Below, one piece after another: positions 7,456 through 16,567 of a stretch of DNA of 64,000 nt. Below the pieces are notes generated by a model. The model did not search any database. It saw only the letters and a program-made list of their open reading frames with translations, and was not told the DNA's origin. The first letter of the stretch is position 1, and every line of letters starts with the position of its first letter. The DNA is from Spirochaetota bacterium (GTDB lineage: Bacteria; Spirochaetota; Spirochaetia; Treponematales; Treponemataceae): assembly GCA_023438065.1 (NCBI GenBank), contig JAEXRH010000015.1:248001-312000 (forward strand). The letters run 5' to 3'. A program made the position numbers and the translations under genes.

Positions 7456-9738
7456 CTAGCCCTTCGAGGCCTCGTTGACCGAAAGCTGCGAAAACACGAG
7501 GCTCTGGTCGGATGCCATGACGCGAAGATCGTTCGCGGTCCGGGAGAGATGTCCCCCCTGTTCGGAAAGCTCGTTAATCGAAACCGAGATCTCCTCGATC
7601 CGGTTCTTCGTCGCGTCCGCCATTCGCTCGACCGCGTCCATGTTCGCCTTGACGTCCGAGCCGAGCCGGGCGAGCCCGCTCACCGATTCCCGGATGCTGT
7701 CGACGGACCTGCTCGATTCCGCGAGCGATCGCGCGATCGACTCGAAAGACTCACGGGCGACGAGCGCGTCAGAGAGGTTTTTCCCGACCCGTTCGGCGCC
7801 GCGCGAACTCACGTCCATGATCTTGGCCATGTCGTCCGTGATGCCGGCGACGATATCCCTGATGCTCTCGGCGGTGTTTCGCGAATTCTCCGCGAGGCCC
7901 CTGACCTCGCCGGCGACGACCGCAAAGGCTTTTCCCGCGGTTCCCGCGCGCGCGGCCTGTATCGAGGCGTTGATCGCGAGCACGTTCGTGCTCTCGGAAA
8001 TGCTCTCGATGACGGCGGCGAACTCGCGAACCTTCGCGAGTTTCTCGTTGAAGGCCGCGAGTTCCGCGCCGATGCGGTCGATCGCTTCCTTAAGGGCTTG
8101 GGTCTCGCGCCAGGTTTCGTCCATGGAGCCCGACCCGTGCGCCGATTCCCCGGTCATCGCGGATACGAGTTTGGAATACGCGTCGAAGGATCTCTCCATT
8201 CCGGAGATCATCCCGTTGAGCGTCGCGAGCTCGCCCTCGTTCGCGGAGAGCCGCTTCTTCTGTTCCCCGATATCCTCCCTGATCCCGAGGATCGCCTGAC
8301 CGATCTGCCCGTTCGCCCGCGCCGACTGCTCCGCGGCCGCGGCGAGGGTTTGGCTGCTTTCGGAAAGGCGGCCCATGTTGTCCATCACGGTCATGATGAT
8401 CTCGCGGAAGCTTGACGGCTCGGTGCTGAAGGTCGTAACCGTAAGCCCCGCGTCGACCGCGGCGTTGATCGCGGGCATGGTGTCCGGGTCGATCACCGAA
8501 AGCGCGAAACCGTCGTAGCCGCGCTTTACGAACGACTCGATCACGGGAACGACGAGGGAAGCCGCGCCGAAGTCGAATTGCGTATGAAAGACATTGACGA
8601 GCTCGATCTCGACATTGTGCTCCGCGAGCGAGGCCTTCGCCGCCTCGACGCCCGCGACGAGCGTCTCGAAAAAGCCGGTCACTGTCGGGAGAATGACCCC
8701 GATCCGGTATCGTTTCCCGGACTTTGAGGGCACCGGCGCGACCATGAGAGACCGCTCCTCGTCCCGCATGATCCGCTCGTTTCGCTCGTCGTCCCAGTAA
8801 TTCCGGTAATTGGACTGATCGACATAGATCGGGGCCATGAAAAGCTTCCGCGAGAGCGGGACCCAGGAAGCCTCGCGCGCGTTGTAGAGATGCACGATCG
8901 CGTTGTGGGTCTGTATCGTCGGGTTTTGCTCGATGAGGGCGGTAAAAAGACCTTTCTTGAGACGATCGATGTTCCCGTTCGTCGTGTCGTACGCGACGAT
9001 CTTCACGCGTGAAAGCCCCGCCTTCGCGAAGCCCTCGGCGAGGGCGCCAGGGGACCATCCGTCGGTGATATACAGGAGACTCAGGTCGGGATTGTCGGAT
9101 ACGAGCGCGAGCCCCTTCTCGAGGGCGAACGCGGGGTCTCCGTTCGTCTCGATGACGGGAAGGTTGACGATCTGGAGGTAATGCTCGCTCAGGTAATCGT
9201 GGCAACCCTTCATCCTGAGCACGTGGTTCGTCTGAGAAAACGACGGGATCATGTATCCCACCTTGCCCTTGCCGCCGAGCATCTCTCCGATGTGCTCTCC
9301 CGCGACCTTTCCTTCCTCATAGCCGTTCGCGCCGACGAAGCATACGCGTTTCAGGGGCACGTTCGTGATGCTGTTAAAGTCATCGACGCAGGAAAGAAGC
9401 CGTTTCGCGAGGGCGGCCGCCTCCGGGGAAGTCGCCTCGACCGCGGGTTTCCTGAGCCGGAAGCGGAGGTCGCCCGAGGCGAAGGCGGAAAGCCCGTGCC
9501 CGAGCTGTTTCGCGAGCTTGGTAAGTACATCCCCGAAATCGCGCGCGAGCACGGCCTCCTCGCGACGGAGCGAGACTGCGATAACGAGGCTTCCCCCCGC
9601 CGCGACAAGGATGCAAAGCGCAAGCGCGATGGCGAGGGTTTGCGTAAACATTGTCGCGAGAATAATCATCGCGCACAGGACCGCGATGGCCGGAAAAGCG
9701 AACGAAAGAAACTGTGTCCAAAAGCGTCGGGTATCCAT
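7456..9738 (-). CDS. MCP with N-terminal membrane hairpin and circularly permuted PBP-type sensor domain (copy 2)
   Basis: A 760-residue paralogue of the 5036-7312 receptor with the same order: membrane hairpin (about 12-55), a linker with an FASGDLRFRL segment, the second half of a PBP fold (FVGANGYEEGKVAGEHI through VAYDTTN and LIEQNPTIQTHNA), the first half (YRIGVILPTVTGFF through VTTFSTEPSS), then the MCP signalling domain with STNVLAINASIQAARAG. The sensor halves differ more between copies than the signalling domain does (for example FDAS versus YDTT), so the two probably recognise different small molecules inside the cell. The ligand cannot be named. Confidence 0.85.
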   Translation of the reverse strand: MDTRRFWTQFLSFAFPAIAVLCAMIILATMFTQTLAIALALCILVAAGGSLVIAVSLRREEAVLARDFGDVLTKLAKQLGHGLSAFASGDLRFRLRKPAVEATSPEAAALAKRLLSCVDDFNSITNVPLKRVCFVGANGYEEGKVAGEHIGEMLGGKGKVGYMIPSFSQTNHVLRMKGCHDYLSEHYLQIVNLPVIETNGDPAFALEKGLALVSDNPDLSLLYITDGWSPGALAEGFAKAGLSRVKIVAYDTTNGNIDRLKKGLFTALIEQNPTIQTHNAIVHLYNAREASWVPLSRKLFMAPIYVDQSNYRNYWDDERNERIMRDEERSLMVAPVPSKSGKRYRIGVILPTVTGFFETLVAGVEAAKASLAEHNVEIELVNVFHTQFDFGAASLVVPVIESFVKRGYDGFALSVIDPDTMPAINAAVDAGLTVTTFSTEPSSFREIIMTVMDNMGRLSESSQTLAAAAEQSARANGQIGQAILGIREDIGEQKKRLSANEGELATLNGMISGMERSFDAYSKLVSAMTGESAHGSGSMDETWRETQALKEAIDRIGAELAAFNEKLAKVREFAAVIESISESTNVLAINASIQAARAGTAGKAFAVVAGEVRGLAENSRNTAESIRDIVAGITDDMAKIMDVSSRGAERVGKNLSDALVARESFESIARSLAESSRSVDSIRESVSGLARLGSDVKANMDAVERMADATKNRIEEISVSINELSEQGGHLSRTANDLRVMASDQSLVFSQLSVNEASKG

Positions 9739-9744
9739 AAATGT

Positions 9745-9773
9745 ATAGTAGTCGTCTTTTGCAGTATGGTCAA
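9745..9773 (-). promoter_or_regulatory. leaderless promoter of the second PBP-MCP gene
   Basis: Minus strand TTGACC (9773-9768), a 17-base spacer, TACTAT (9750-9745), six bases, then the ATG at 9738. It overlaps the divergent promoter of the HAD gene. Confidence 0.7.
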
Positions 9774-9785
9774 ATCAGGTATAGT
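9757..9785 (+). promoter_or_regulatory. leaderless promoter of the HAD gene
   Basis: TATAGT at 9780-9785 stands seven bases before the ATG at 9793. A weak TTTTGC at 9757-9762 gives a 17-base spacer. There is no ribosome binding site. Confidence 0.55.
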
Positions 9786-9792
9786 ACCTACC

Positions 9793-10608
9793 ATGAAACT
9801 TGACCCCGCCATGATCGCCATGGACCTCGACGACACGCTCCTCAAGCATGACCTTTCTATATCGGATCGCACGGTCGACACCCTTAAAAAGGCGTCCGAA
9901 CGCGGCATCAAGCTCGTTCTGGCCTCCGGCCGCTCGCCCGAGGCCATGATCCCGTACGCGAGGCGCATCGGCGTGGACCGGGTACAAAGCTGGCTGGTCT
10001 GCAATAACGGCTCCGAGATCATCACCTCCGACACCGGAGAGCGCATATACGAACGCCGCCTTCCCGAGGAAGTCGCCCTCGAGGCCTACCGGCTTGTCCT
10101 CGCGGCCGGCCTTTCATGCCACGTCTACGAGAACAACGTCATCCACGTATCGAGGGAAACCGAGTATTCCCGGCGCGACTGCATGCTTTCCGGGCTCAAG
10201 CCGATCGTGCCCGAGGACTACGAGAACCTCATCAGGCGGGGGGTCTACAAGCTCGTGATCCCGGGAGACCCCGAGTACATCGTACCGGTCGAGGCCGAGT
10301 TCAAGGTGATCTTCAAGGACCGCGCCACCGTCTTCGTGAGCAAGCCCTATTTCCTCGAGATCCTCCCCTTCGGGGCGGGCAAGGGCGAGGCGCTCGCCTA
10401 CCTCGCGGCAGAGAAGCTCGGGGTAACTTCGGAGCGCGTCATGGCCTTCGGGGACAGCATGAACGACGAGTCGATGATCCGCTATGCCGGGATGAGCGTC
10501 GCGATGTCCAACTCGCGACCGGAAATCCTCGCGCTCGCGAAACACGTCACCGACCTCGACAACGACGCGGACGGCCTCGCCGACTTCATAGAGAAAACCG
10601 TGTTATAA
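9793..10608 (+). CDS. Cof-type HAD phosphatase
   Basis: A cytoplasmic HAD hydrolase of the Cof/YbjI type II group, 271 residues, close to family length. Motif I is AMDLDDTLL near residue 9, motif II LASGRS near 45, the motif III lysine in GAGKGEAL near 197, and motif IV FGDSMNDESMI near 216. The C2-type cap lies between motifs II and III. Likely substrates are sugar phosphates or phosphorylated cofactors; none can be chosen. The frame is open far upstream, but the ATG at 9793 is preceded by a correctly placed -10 box and begins just before motif I. Confidence 0.9.
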   Translation: MKLDPAMIAMDLDDTLLKHDLSISDRTVDTLKKASERGIKLVLASGRSPEAMIPYARRIGVDRVQSWLVCNNGSEIITSDTGERIYERRLPEEVALEAYRLVLAAGLSCHVYENNVIHVSRETEYSRRDCMLSGLKPIVPEDYENLIRRGVYKLVIPGDPEYIVPVEAEFKVIFKDRATVFVSKPYFLEILPFGAGKGEALAYLAAEKLGVTSERVMAFGDSMNDESMIRYAGMSVAMSNSRPEILALAKHVTDLDNDADGLADFIEKTVL

Positions 10609-10650
10609 AAGCACGCACACAAAGACTCGTCGCGGTAGCCAGGCACGACG

Positions 10651-11367
10651 CTAGAGCGCTGATCCGGTCAAGTAATACACGTGCTCGGAATTCGTCATTT
10701 CCGTTAGCGTTCCGTCCAGGGAAGCCCCCGAGCGCATCGCGGACCAGAAATGAGTCGGCTCGCTCGACGCGCCATATTCGCAAACACCGGAAAGGGTATC
10801 GCCGGAAAACGTGCCACACGCGTCGCCCTGGAACCCTTGCGCGTCCCCGAGCACCAGCGCAACGACCTCCGATCCGCGGGTAAACAGGATCCAGTCTCCC
10901 GTGTCGGCGTCATTCCAATCGGTATAGGTGCCCCGATAGTACGCCACCGAGGCATCGTCCCGGTCAAGCATACGGAAAACGCCAAGAAAGTCCGCGCCGT
11001 CGAAAATCATCCCGTAATGAACGTCGAAGCCCTGACCGGTCGGTTCTGATTCGTTGACCGTGATCTGAAAACGGATGTCTCCGTCGTCGCCCGTGACGAT
11101 TTCCTCTCCGTCGTCCTCGAAGACGCTGAAAAGGGAATCGAGGGTTTGAGGGGTCCCGCCGTACGGAGTGCGGACGACCTTCGCGGCGGAGCCCGAAACG
11201 GTAACCGTAACCGTCCCGTACTCCCATCCGCCCGCATTCCTGATCGAGTAAATCCCGACCATATCATAATGGGCGTCGGGGCCGTCGTCATCGGACGTGG
11301 AACCGCAACCTGCGAACGCGAGCGCGAGGACGGCGAAAAGCGAAAAAAGAATCCGATCGGTTTTCAA
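10651..11367 (-). CDS. lipoprotein of unknown function
   Basis: A 238-residue exported lipoprotein. The signal peptide ends in a lipobox LAFAGC at about residue 21, followed by an acidic, Ser/Asp-rich tether (STSDDDGPD). The rest is beta-rich with repeated YG.V.V and F.G.TL.G patterns, which could form a small lipocalin-like or META-like barrel, but I do not recognise a family. The start is a TTG with AAAGGA placed eight bases upstream. It lies 16 bases downstream of another lipoprotein gene on the same strand, so the two are probably co-transcribed. Confidence 0.7.
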   Translation of the reverse strand: MKTDRILFSLFAVLALAFAGCGSTSDDDGPDAHYDMVGIYSIRNAGGWEYGTVTVTVSGSAAKVVRTPYGGTPQTLDSLFSVFEDDGEEIVTGDDGDIRFQITVNESEPTGQGFDVHYGMIFDGADFLGVFRMLDRDDASVAYYRGTYTDWNDADTGDWILFTRGSEVVALVLGDAQGFQGDACGTFSGDTLSGVCEYGASSEPTHFWSAMRSGASLDGTLTEMTNSEHVYYLTGSAL

Positions 11368-11383
11368 GCTGTATATCCTTTCT

Positions 11384-12556
11384 TTATTGCGGCGTCAGGA
11401 TGAAGGTCCCGTTCGATATCGTCGCCTGTACCTCGCTTCCCCCGGCACCGACAAAATTATGCATAACCGTGCCCGTGATCGTCCCGTGAATCGAGCCGTC
11501 CTCCTCGACGTCGCCGGTCAGCGTCTGCTCCGCGAGGGCCGAGGCGGTACCGATGATGTCTCCCGTGAGCGTGACGTCTAATAGTGTAGTAGCGCTACTC
11601 GTGCCGGTCACTCCGGCTTTCGCGGGTATTGCGAGATTTTCGTAATCGCGCGTGATGCCGAAAGCCTCTGAATAACCCGAAACATCAACGTAGCCGCCGC
11701 CGCCCGTGGGCGTCGCCCGATACTTCGCCGTCAGCGTGTAGGTTCCCTCTATCACAGGGGGTAAAGAGAGGGACTCGGAGTCGGTATAGCCGAGATATTC
11801 CGCGGTGATCTTCGCCTCGGCGCCGAGGGAATACTCCGCGTACCATCTGAAACGGTTCTCGACGACGCCTGAGCGCGATTCGCGAAGGGTATCGCGGAAG
11901 GACACCCAAGCCGGGTTTCCCGCCGAGAGGTCGAAGGATTTCACCAGGCCAGAGCCCGTCGCCGTGATCGGGTCCCACCCGAAGGTTTTCCGGTTGGCGA
12001 AAAGACACGAGACGACCTCCGAACAGCCCGCTACCGGGGAAGCCGGCAGGGTTACCGTCAGCGGCGTCGAAGGAGCAGAGCCCAAATCGATCGCGCGCCT
12101 GAAGGCGTCGAGCGAGGGCGAATAGGCGATCGCGTCGAGATAATCGGTATCAGGAAAGCCGCATACCGTCAGGTCAAACTCCTTCGTGCCCCAGTCCGCC
12201 TGAACGACCGAGATGTGCACGGTCTCCCCCGCCGGAACGAGCCTGTCGAGAAGGGTCTGATACGAATGGTTATCGGCGTTATACACGGCCGATTTGACGC
12301 CGCCGACGTAGATGTCGACCGGGACGCGCTTTGACTCGTCGTAGAAAAGCACCTCGGTGTATATCTCGGTGACGAAGTCGAATCCGCCGGCCGCGACGGG
12401 GCCGTACTCCTCGCCGCCGCTCACTTGAATAAGGCAAATCTCGCCCGTCCCGTCCCCGTCGCCCCCGTCGTCCCCGCCGCCCGAGGAGCCGCAGCCCGAG
12501 AGAGCCAGGGCCGTTATCGCGAACGCAACGAAAAGAACGCCAAACTTTCTGTCCAT
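11384..12556 (-). CDS. lipoprotein of unknown function
   Basis: A 390-residue exported lipoprotein with signal peptide and lipobox LALSGC near residue 22, then a flexible Gly/Asp-rich linker. The remainder is beta-rich and looks like two or three immunoglobulin-like or carbohydrate-binding-like sandwiches, without a motif I can assign. The ATG at 12556 follows an AAGGGGA site in an A-rich stretch. Together with the next lipoprotein gene it forms a two-gene unit facing away from the CBS-ATPase gene. Confidence 0.7.
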   Translation of the reverse strand: MDRKFGVLFVAFAITALALSGCGSSGGGDDGGDGDGTGEICLIQVSGGEEYGPVAAGGFDFVTEIYTEVLFYDESKRVPVDIYVGGVKSAVYNADNHSYQTLLDRLVPAGETVHISVVQADWGTKEFDLTVCGFPDTDYLDAIAYSPSLDAFRRAIDLGSAPSTPLTVTLPASPVAGCSEVVSCLFANRKTFGWDPITATGSGLVKSFDLSAGNPAWVSFRDTLRESRSGVVENRFRWYAEYSLGAEAKITAEYLGYTDSESLSLPPVIEGTYTLTAKYRATPTGGGGYVDVSGYSEAFGITRDYENLAIPAKAGVTGTSSATTLLDVTLTGDIIGTASALAEQTLTGDVEEDGSIHGTITGTVMHNFVGAGGSEVQATISNGTFILTPQ

Positions 12557-12674
12557 GATTTTCCCCTTTTTTTATTTTTTTGTATCCGTATAAATAGCAC
12601 GATTCCATCGGCTTATCACGGAAGGAATGTAAAAAGTCAAAAACCTCGACAAGTCGAAACTCCCGATTATGGTG

Positions 12675-12680
12675 TATACT
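12675..12680 (+). promoter_or_regulatory. -10 box of the CBS-ATPase operon
   Basis: TATACT at 12675-12680, six bases before the ATG at 12687. No Shine-Dalgarno is present and no convincing -35 box is seen, so this looks like a leaderless start. Confidence 0.5.
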
Positions 12681-12686
12681 TTTTCC

Positions 12687-13634
12687 ATGTTCTCCATCCC
12701 GATCAACCAGGACAACTCGCCCGAGGCAGTGCTCGACATCCTCTTCAAGCTCAAGGTGAAGGACGTGATGACCCATCCCATCCTGACCGCGCGGGCTTCC
12801 GACCCGCTCCGCCTCATACAGGAGGTGATGAAGAAGAACCGCATCACCGGCGTGCCGATAACGGACGAGCGAGACGCCCTCCTGGGGATAGTGTCCATGG
12901 ACGACATCGTCAACGCGCTCGACAACGGCTGGATCGACGACGCGGCGGGCCTTCACATGACGACGAACGTGATCGTCCTTCAGGACACCATGAGCCTCTC
13001 CTTTTGCGTCTCCTACTTCAACAAATACTCCTTCGGCCGCTTCCCCGTTCTCGACGGCAACGCGCGCGTCGTCGGCATCGTCACCGCGTCGGACGTCGTG
13101 TCGACCCTGCTCGTCGCGCTCAACCGCGAGGTCGAGCGTCTCGAGCACGCGGCGCCGCCCGCCCCGGGAGAGGGAATATCCCGGCCCGGCCGTACGGAGG
13201 GCGAACGCATTATCGAGTTCAGGACCGAGCCCTTCAACTTCGAGATCGCGGGGCAAGCGTCGACCGAGGTCAAGCGCATCCTCAAGGCCGCGGGCGTCGA
13301 TCCCGCGATCACGAGACGGATCGGGATCGCGAGCTACGAGCTCGAGATCAACCAGGTCATCCACTCGGAGGGCGGGGTGATGCGCTACGTGATCACCCCC
13401 GAGTCGATCGTCATCGAGGCGGCGGACTCGGGACCCGGCATCCCGGACGTCGAGAAGGCGATGACCGAGGGCTTTTCCACGGCGACCGACCGCGTGCGCT
13501 CGCTCGGCTTCGGCGCGGGTATGGGACTGCCGAACACGAAGCGCGTCTCGGACGAATTCACCATCGAGTCGGGCGCGGGTCGGGGCACCACCGTCCGCGC
13601 CAAGATCAACCTCGCGAAAAAGGACGAAGAATGA
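12687..13634 (+). CDS. CBS-pair protein with GHKL (anti-sigma-like) ATPase domain
   Basis: A 315-residue cytoplasmic protein. Two CBS motifs occupy about residues 22-150 (KVKDVMTHPILTARASD, ITGVPITD, GIVSMDDIV, then FPVLDG, GIVTASDVV) and should bind adenine nucleotides. The C-terminal GHKL domain (about 180-310) shows ASYELEINQVIHS, ADSGPGIPD and GFGAGMGLPNTK, the N, G1 and G2 boxes of RsbW-like ATPases. It overlaps the DRTGG gene that follows, and a PHP gene comes next. This trio is commonly joined to NADH-dependent hydrogenase genes in anaerobes, so I infer an energy- or redox-sensing regulatory role. The ATG at 12687 fits the -10 box better than the in-frame ATG at 12669. Confidence 0.82.
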   Translation: MFSIPINQDNSPEAVLDILFKLKVKDVMTHPILTARASDPLRLIQEVMKKNRITGVPITDERDALLGIVSMDDIVNALDNGWIDDAAGLHMTTNVIVLQDTMSLSFCVSYFNKYSFGRFPVLDGNARVVGIVTASDVVSTLLVALNREVERLEHAAPPAPGEGISRPGRTEGERIIEFRTEPFNFEIAGQASTEVKRILKAAGVDPAITRRIGIASYELEINQVIHSEGGVMRYVITPESIVIEAADSGPGIPDVEKAMTEGFSTATDRVRSLGFGAGMGLPNTKRVSDEFTIESGAGRGTTVRAKINLAKKDEE

Positions 13635-13963
13635 AGATAGACGAACTTTCCGGGCTCCTCGAAGCCCGATGCGCGCAGGACAGTTACGAAAACCGGGAGA
13701 TCGCCGGGGCCTACACCTCGGATCTTCTCAGCGACGCGATGGCCAACGCGGTCGAGCACGGCGTGCTCGTCACGATCCAGGCGCACAAGAACACCGTCGC
13801 CGTCGGCACCCTCAAGGATCTCGCGGCCATCGTCGTCTGCAACGACCGGCCGATCCCTGACGACATGGTCGCCTCCGCGCGCGCGGAAGGAATCGCGCTC
13901 TTCGTGACGCCCTTAAGCCAATACGCGGTCTCCGGCCGGCTCTGGGGCGTCCTCGGCGAATGA
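13631..13963 (+). CDS. DRTGG domain protein (hydrogenase-associated type)
   Basis: A 110-residue single-domain protein of the DRTGG type, paralogous to 551-895. It starts in an ATGA overlap with the CBS-ATPase gene and its own stop overlaps the start of the PHP gene, so the three are tightly coupled. The conserved 'AGAYTSDLLSDAMANA' stretch near residue 27 and 'AIVVCNDRPIPDDM' near residue 70 are the clearest family features. Molecular function is unknown; the context suggests signalling linked to hydrogenase. Confidence 0.78.
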   Translation: MKIDELSGLLEARCAQDSYENREIAGAYTSDLLSDAMANAVEHGVLVTIQAHKNTVAVGTLKDLAAIVVCNDRPIPDDMVASARAEGIALFVTPLSQYAVSGRLWGVLGE

Positions 13964-14697
13964 CGATCAGGGCGGACCTGCACCTCCACTCCTGTCTCTC
14001 GCCCTGCGGCGACCTCTCCATGTCGCCCCGGACGATCGCGCTTCTGTGCGCGGAACGCGGGATCGCGCTCGCCGCCCTCACCGATCACAACAGCGCGCTC
14101 AACTGCCCCGCCTTCGACGCGGCCGCGCGGGAAGCGGGGATCGCGGCCCTCTTCGGCATCGAGGCTCAAAGCCGCGAGGAGTGCCACGTCCTGTGCCTCT
14201 TCCCGACCCCGGAGCTCGCCCTCGCGCTCGGCGAGGAACTCTACGCCCTCATGCCGCCGGTGATGAACGTCCCCGAGAAAACCGGAGACCAGGTGTACGT
14301 CGACGAGAACGAGGACATCGCGGGAGAGGTCGACAAGTACCTCGTCACGAGCGCCGACCTCGGGCTCGAGGAGCTCGCTTCCCGGGCGATCGCGCTCGGC
14401 GGGGTCGTGATACCGGCGCACGTCGACCGGCCCTCCTTCTCGCTCACGAGCCAGCTCGGCTTCGTGCCCGATGGCCCCTGGGACGCGCTCGAGGTCGTCA
14501 GGCTCGATGCGCTCGACGGCCGACCCGCCTTCGACACGAAGGGCTATCCCCTCGTAACCTCGAGCGACGCGCACTTCCCCGAGCACGTCGCGCGCCGGGC
14601 CTTCGACCTCGACATCGCCGACGATCGCCTCCTCGACGCCTCCGGCCGCGTGAACATGGACACCCTCAGGGCCGCCCTGGCCCGCCGCCCCCGCTGA
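13960..14697 (+). CDS. PHP domain metal-dependent phosphoesterase
   Basis: A 245-residue stand-alone PHP domain. Metal-site motifs are present in order: DLHLHSCLSPCG at residue 6, ALTDHNS near 40, GIEAQSREECHVLCLF near 65 (Glu and His), PAHVDRPSF near 155, and TSSDAHFPEHV near 198. Relatives are phosphatases or phosphodiesterases acting on nucleotides or histidinol phosphate. Histidinol-phosphatase is possible, but the operon with CBS-ATPase and DRTGG points to a nucleotide-type substrate in a hydrogenase-linked regulatory unit. Start overlaps the preceding stop (ATGA). Confidence 0.85.
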   Translation: MTIRADLHLHSCLSPCGDLSMSPRTIALLCAERGIALAALTDHNSALNCPAFDAAAREAGIAALFGIEAQSREECHVLCLFPTPELALALGEELYALMPPVMNVPEKTGDQVYVDENEDIAGEVDKYLVTSADLGLEELASRAIALGGVVIPAHVDRPSFSLTSQLGFVPDGPWDALEVVRLDALDGRPAFDTKGYPLVTSSDAHFPEHVARRAFDLDIADDRLLDASGRVNMDTLRAALARRPR

Positions 14698-14725
14698 CCC
14701 GCGATCACGCCGGCCGCGCCGGGCG

Positions 14726-14754
14726 AAAAAAAACGCCCGGGATTATCCCGGGCG
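14726..14754 (-). terminator. terminator of the acyl-CoA ligase gene
   Basis: The inverted repeat at 14734-14754 (CGCCCGGGA arms) is followed on the minus strand by eight T (14733-14726). It stands about 50 bases beyond the stop of the minus-strand ligase gene. Confidence 0.85.
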
Positions 14755-14801
14755 CCCTCATTCAAACGACCGCCCCTCATCGAGGCGGAAACGGAAACCG
14801 A

Positions 14802-16541
14802 TCAGGCATTGTAGGTTCGCTTTACCTTTCGCGTCGTCGTCATCTCGAGCGGCTCGGCGAGGATCGTCACCTTCGAGATGCGCTGATACGGCTGGAGGGT
14901 CTTGTTTACCGCGTCGACGATGTCGCCGATCGCGAGCGAAACCGAGTCGTCCTCGGTCGAGTCGCCGCGCATGAGGTCAAGGCGCTTCAGGAGGTCGTCG
15001 GCGGGATACACGAGCGCCTCGATCCCCTCGCTCTTCGTCGCCTCGTCCATCACGTAACCGCGGACGGTGATCTGCTCGATGTCGTTAAAGTAGAGCTGGA
15101 ACGCGTTCTCGATCTCCTCGGGGTAGACGTTCTTCCCGCCCTCGGTGACGATCATGTTCTTCGCGCGGCCGCAGAGATAGAGATAATACTCGTCGTCGAG
15201 CCGGCCGAGATCGCCGGTGCGGAACCATCCGTCGGCGCTCAAGACCTTCGCGGTCTCCTCGGGCATGTTATAGTAGCCCTTCATGACCATGGGCCCTCGA
15301 ATCGCGACCTCGCCGACGCCCCTCTCGTCCGGATCGATGATCTTCATCTCCATGTGCGGCGGGAAGTAGCGACCGACGCTCTCGATCTTGAACCGCTCGA
15401 CGGGATTGAGCGCGACGATCGGCGAGGTCTCGGTGAGACCGTAGCCCTGGATGAAATCGATGCCGAGCTCGTTATAGACCCGGAACACGCTCGCGGCGAG
15501 CGGCCCGCCGCCCGAGATCGCGATCCGCACGGTGGAGAGTCCCGCCTTCTCGAGAACGGGCGCGAAAAGTTTCTTCCCGGGATTCATCCCGGTGATCTTC
15601 TTGACGAGGTACGAAACCCCCATGAGGGTCTTCATGATCGCGTAGACCACGGCGCCCTTGTCCCTGATTCCCTTCATGATCCCCGCGAGTAGCTTGTTGA
15701 AAAGGAGCGGAACGCCGAGAAGCATCGTGACCTTCCCCTCGCGAAGCTCCTTGAGCATACGGGAGACCGCCATGCTCTTCGCGAAGACGATCTCGGCGCC
15801 GACGGCGAGGGCCTCGAGAAAGACGGCGAGCATCGTGTAGGAATGGTGGATCGGGAGGAGGGCGTAGAACACGTCGGTGTGGTAAATGTCGAGATTCGAC
15901 TGGGCGATATAGCAGTCCGAGACGAGGTTCCGGTGCGTGAGCATGACGCCTTTCGGGGTGCCCGTCGTGCCCGAGGTGAACATGATCGCGGCGAGGTCGG
16001 TCTCGACCGCGCGATCGGCCTTCGAAAGGTCGCCGCCCGAGAGGTTGTACACGTACTCGCCGGGATAGGCCTTGCTGAGGGAGTAAACCCGGCCTGACCC
16101 CTTGAAGTCGCGGAAATGCGCGATCTTTTCCTCGTCGACGAAGAAGAACCGCGGCTCGGCGGCCTTGAGGAGGTTCTCTATCTCGGGATCATGGAGACCG
16201 TAGTCGATCGGGACGATCGTCGCGCCGGCGAAAAGGGCGCCGAGGTACACGACCGCCCATTCGGGGGAGTTCTTTCCCGACACGGCTATCCGGTCGCCCT
16301 TTTTGATCCCTTCGCCCTGGAACCAGGCGGCCAGGGTTTCGACGCGCGAAAGGGCCTCGCGATAGGTAAGGGTCACCCGATCGGGTTCGAAGGAGGTCAG
16401 GCACGGCCGATCAGGATACCGCTCAACGGAGATTCGGAACATCTCCGGAAGGGTCGGCCACTCGCCCGTGAAGGCGGTACCCCGCCACGCGTCAAGAAAT
16501 GCCCAAGGTTTTCTGTCGACTAGTTTCATTAAGGACCTCAT
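14802..16541 (-). CDS. long-chain fatty-acid-CoA ligase (AMP-binding)
   Basis: A 579-residue adenylate-forming enzyme that activates carboxylic acids, most likely long-chain fatty acids, to CoA thioesters. Visible motifs: P-loop MFTSGTTGTPKGVMLTH near residue 187, SGGGPL near 337, YGLTETSP near 362, and WFRTGDLGRLDDEYYLYLCGRAKNMI near 430. The C-terminal lysine region reads TRKVKR right at the end. The start is either 16541 (ATG) or 16529 (ATG, with GAGGTCC upstream). A second, different ligase is at 35016-36923. It is divergent from the NlpC/P60 gene. Confidence 0.9.
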   Translation of the reverse strand: MRSLMKLVDRKPWAFLDAWRGTAFTGEWPTLPEMFRISVERYPDRPCLTSFEPDRVTLTYREALSRVETLAAWFQGEGIKKGDRIAVSGKNSPEWAVVYLGALFAGATIVPIDYGLHDPEIENLLKAAEPRFFFVDEEKIAHFRDFKGSGRVYSLSKAYPGEYVYNLSGGDLSKADRAVETDLAAIMFTSGTTGTPKGVMLTHRNLVSDCYIAQSNLDIYHTDVFYALLPIHHSYTMLAVFLEALAVGAEIVFAKSMAVSRMLKELREGKVTMLLGVPLLFNKLLAGIMKGIRDKGAVVYAIMKTLMGVSYLVKKITGMNPGKKLFAPVLEKAGLSTVRIAISGGGPLAASVFRVYNELGIDFIQGYGLTETSPIVALNPVERFKIESVGRYFPPHMEMKIIDPDERGVGEVAIRGPMVMKGYYNMPEETAKVLSADGWFRTGDLGRLDDEYYLYLCGRAKNMIVTEGGKNVYPEEIENAFQLYFNDIEQITVRGYVMDEATKSEGIEALVYPADDLLKRLDLMRGDSTEDDSVSLAIGDIVDAVNKTLQPYQRISKVTILAEPLEMTTTRKVKRTYNA

Positions 16542-16567
16542 CAGTGATACAGTGTAATTATAGAAGT

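Noticed and set aside
9181..9792. N-terminal extension of the HAD phosphatase.
   Set aside because: The extension is antisense to the MCP gene and has no HAD sequence; the -10 box and domain start support the ATG at 9793.
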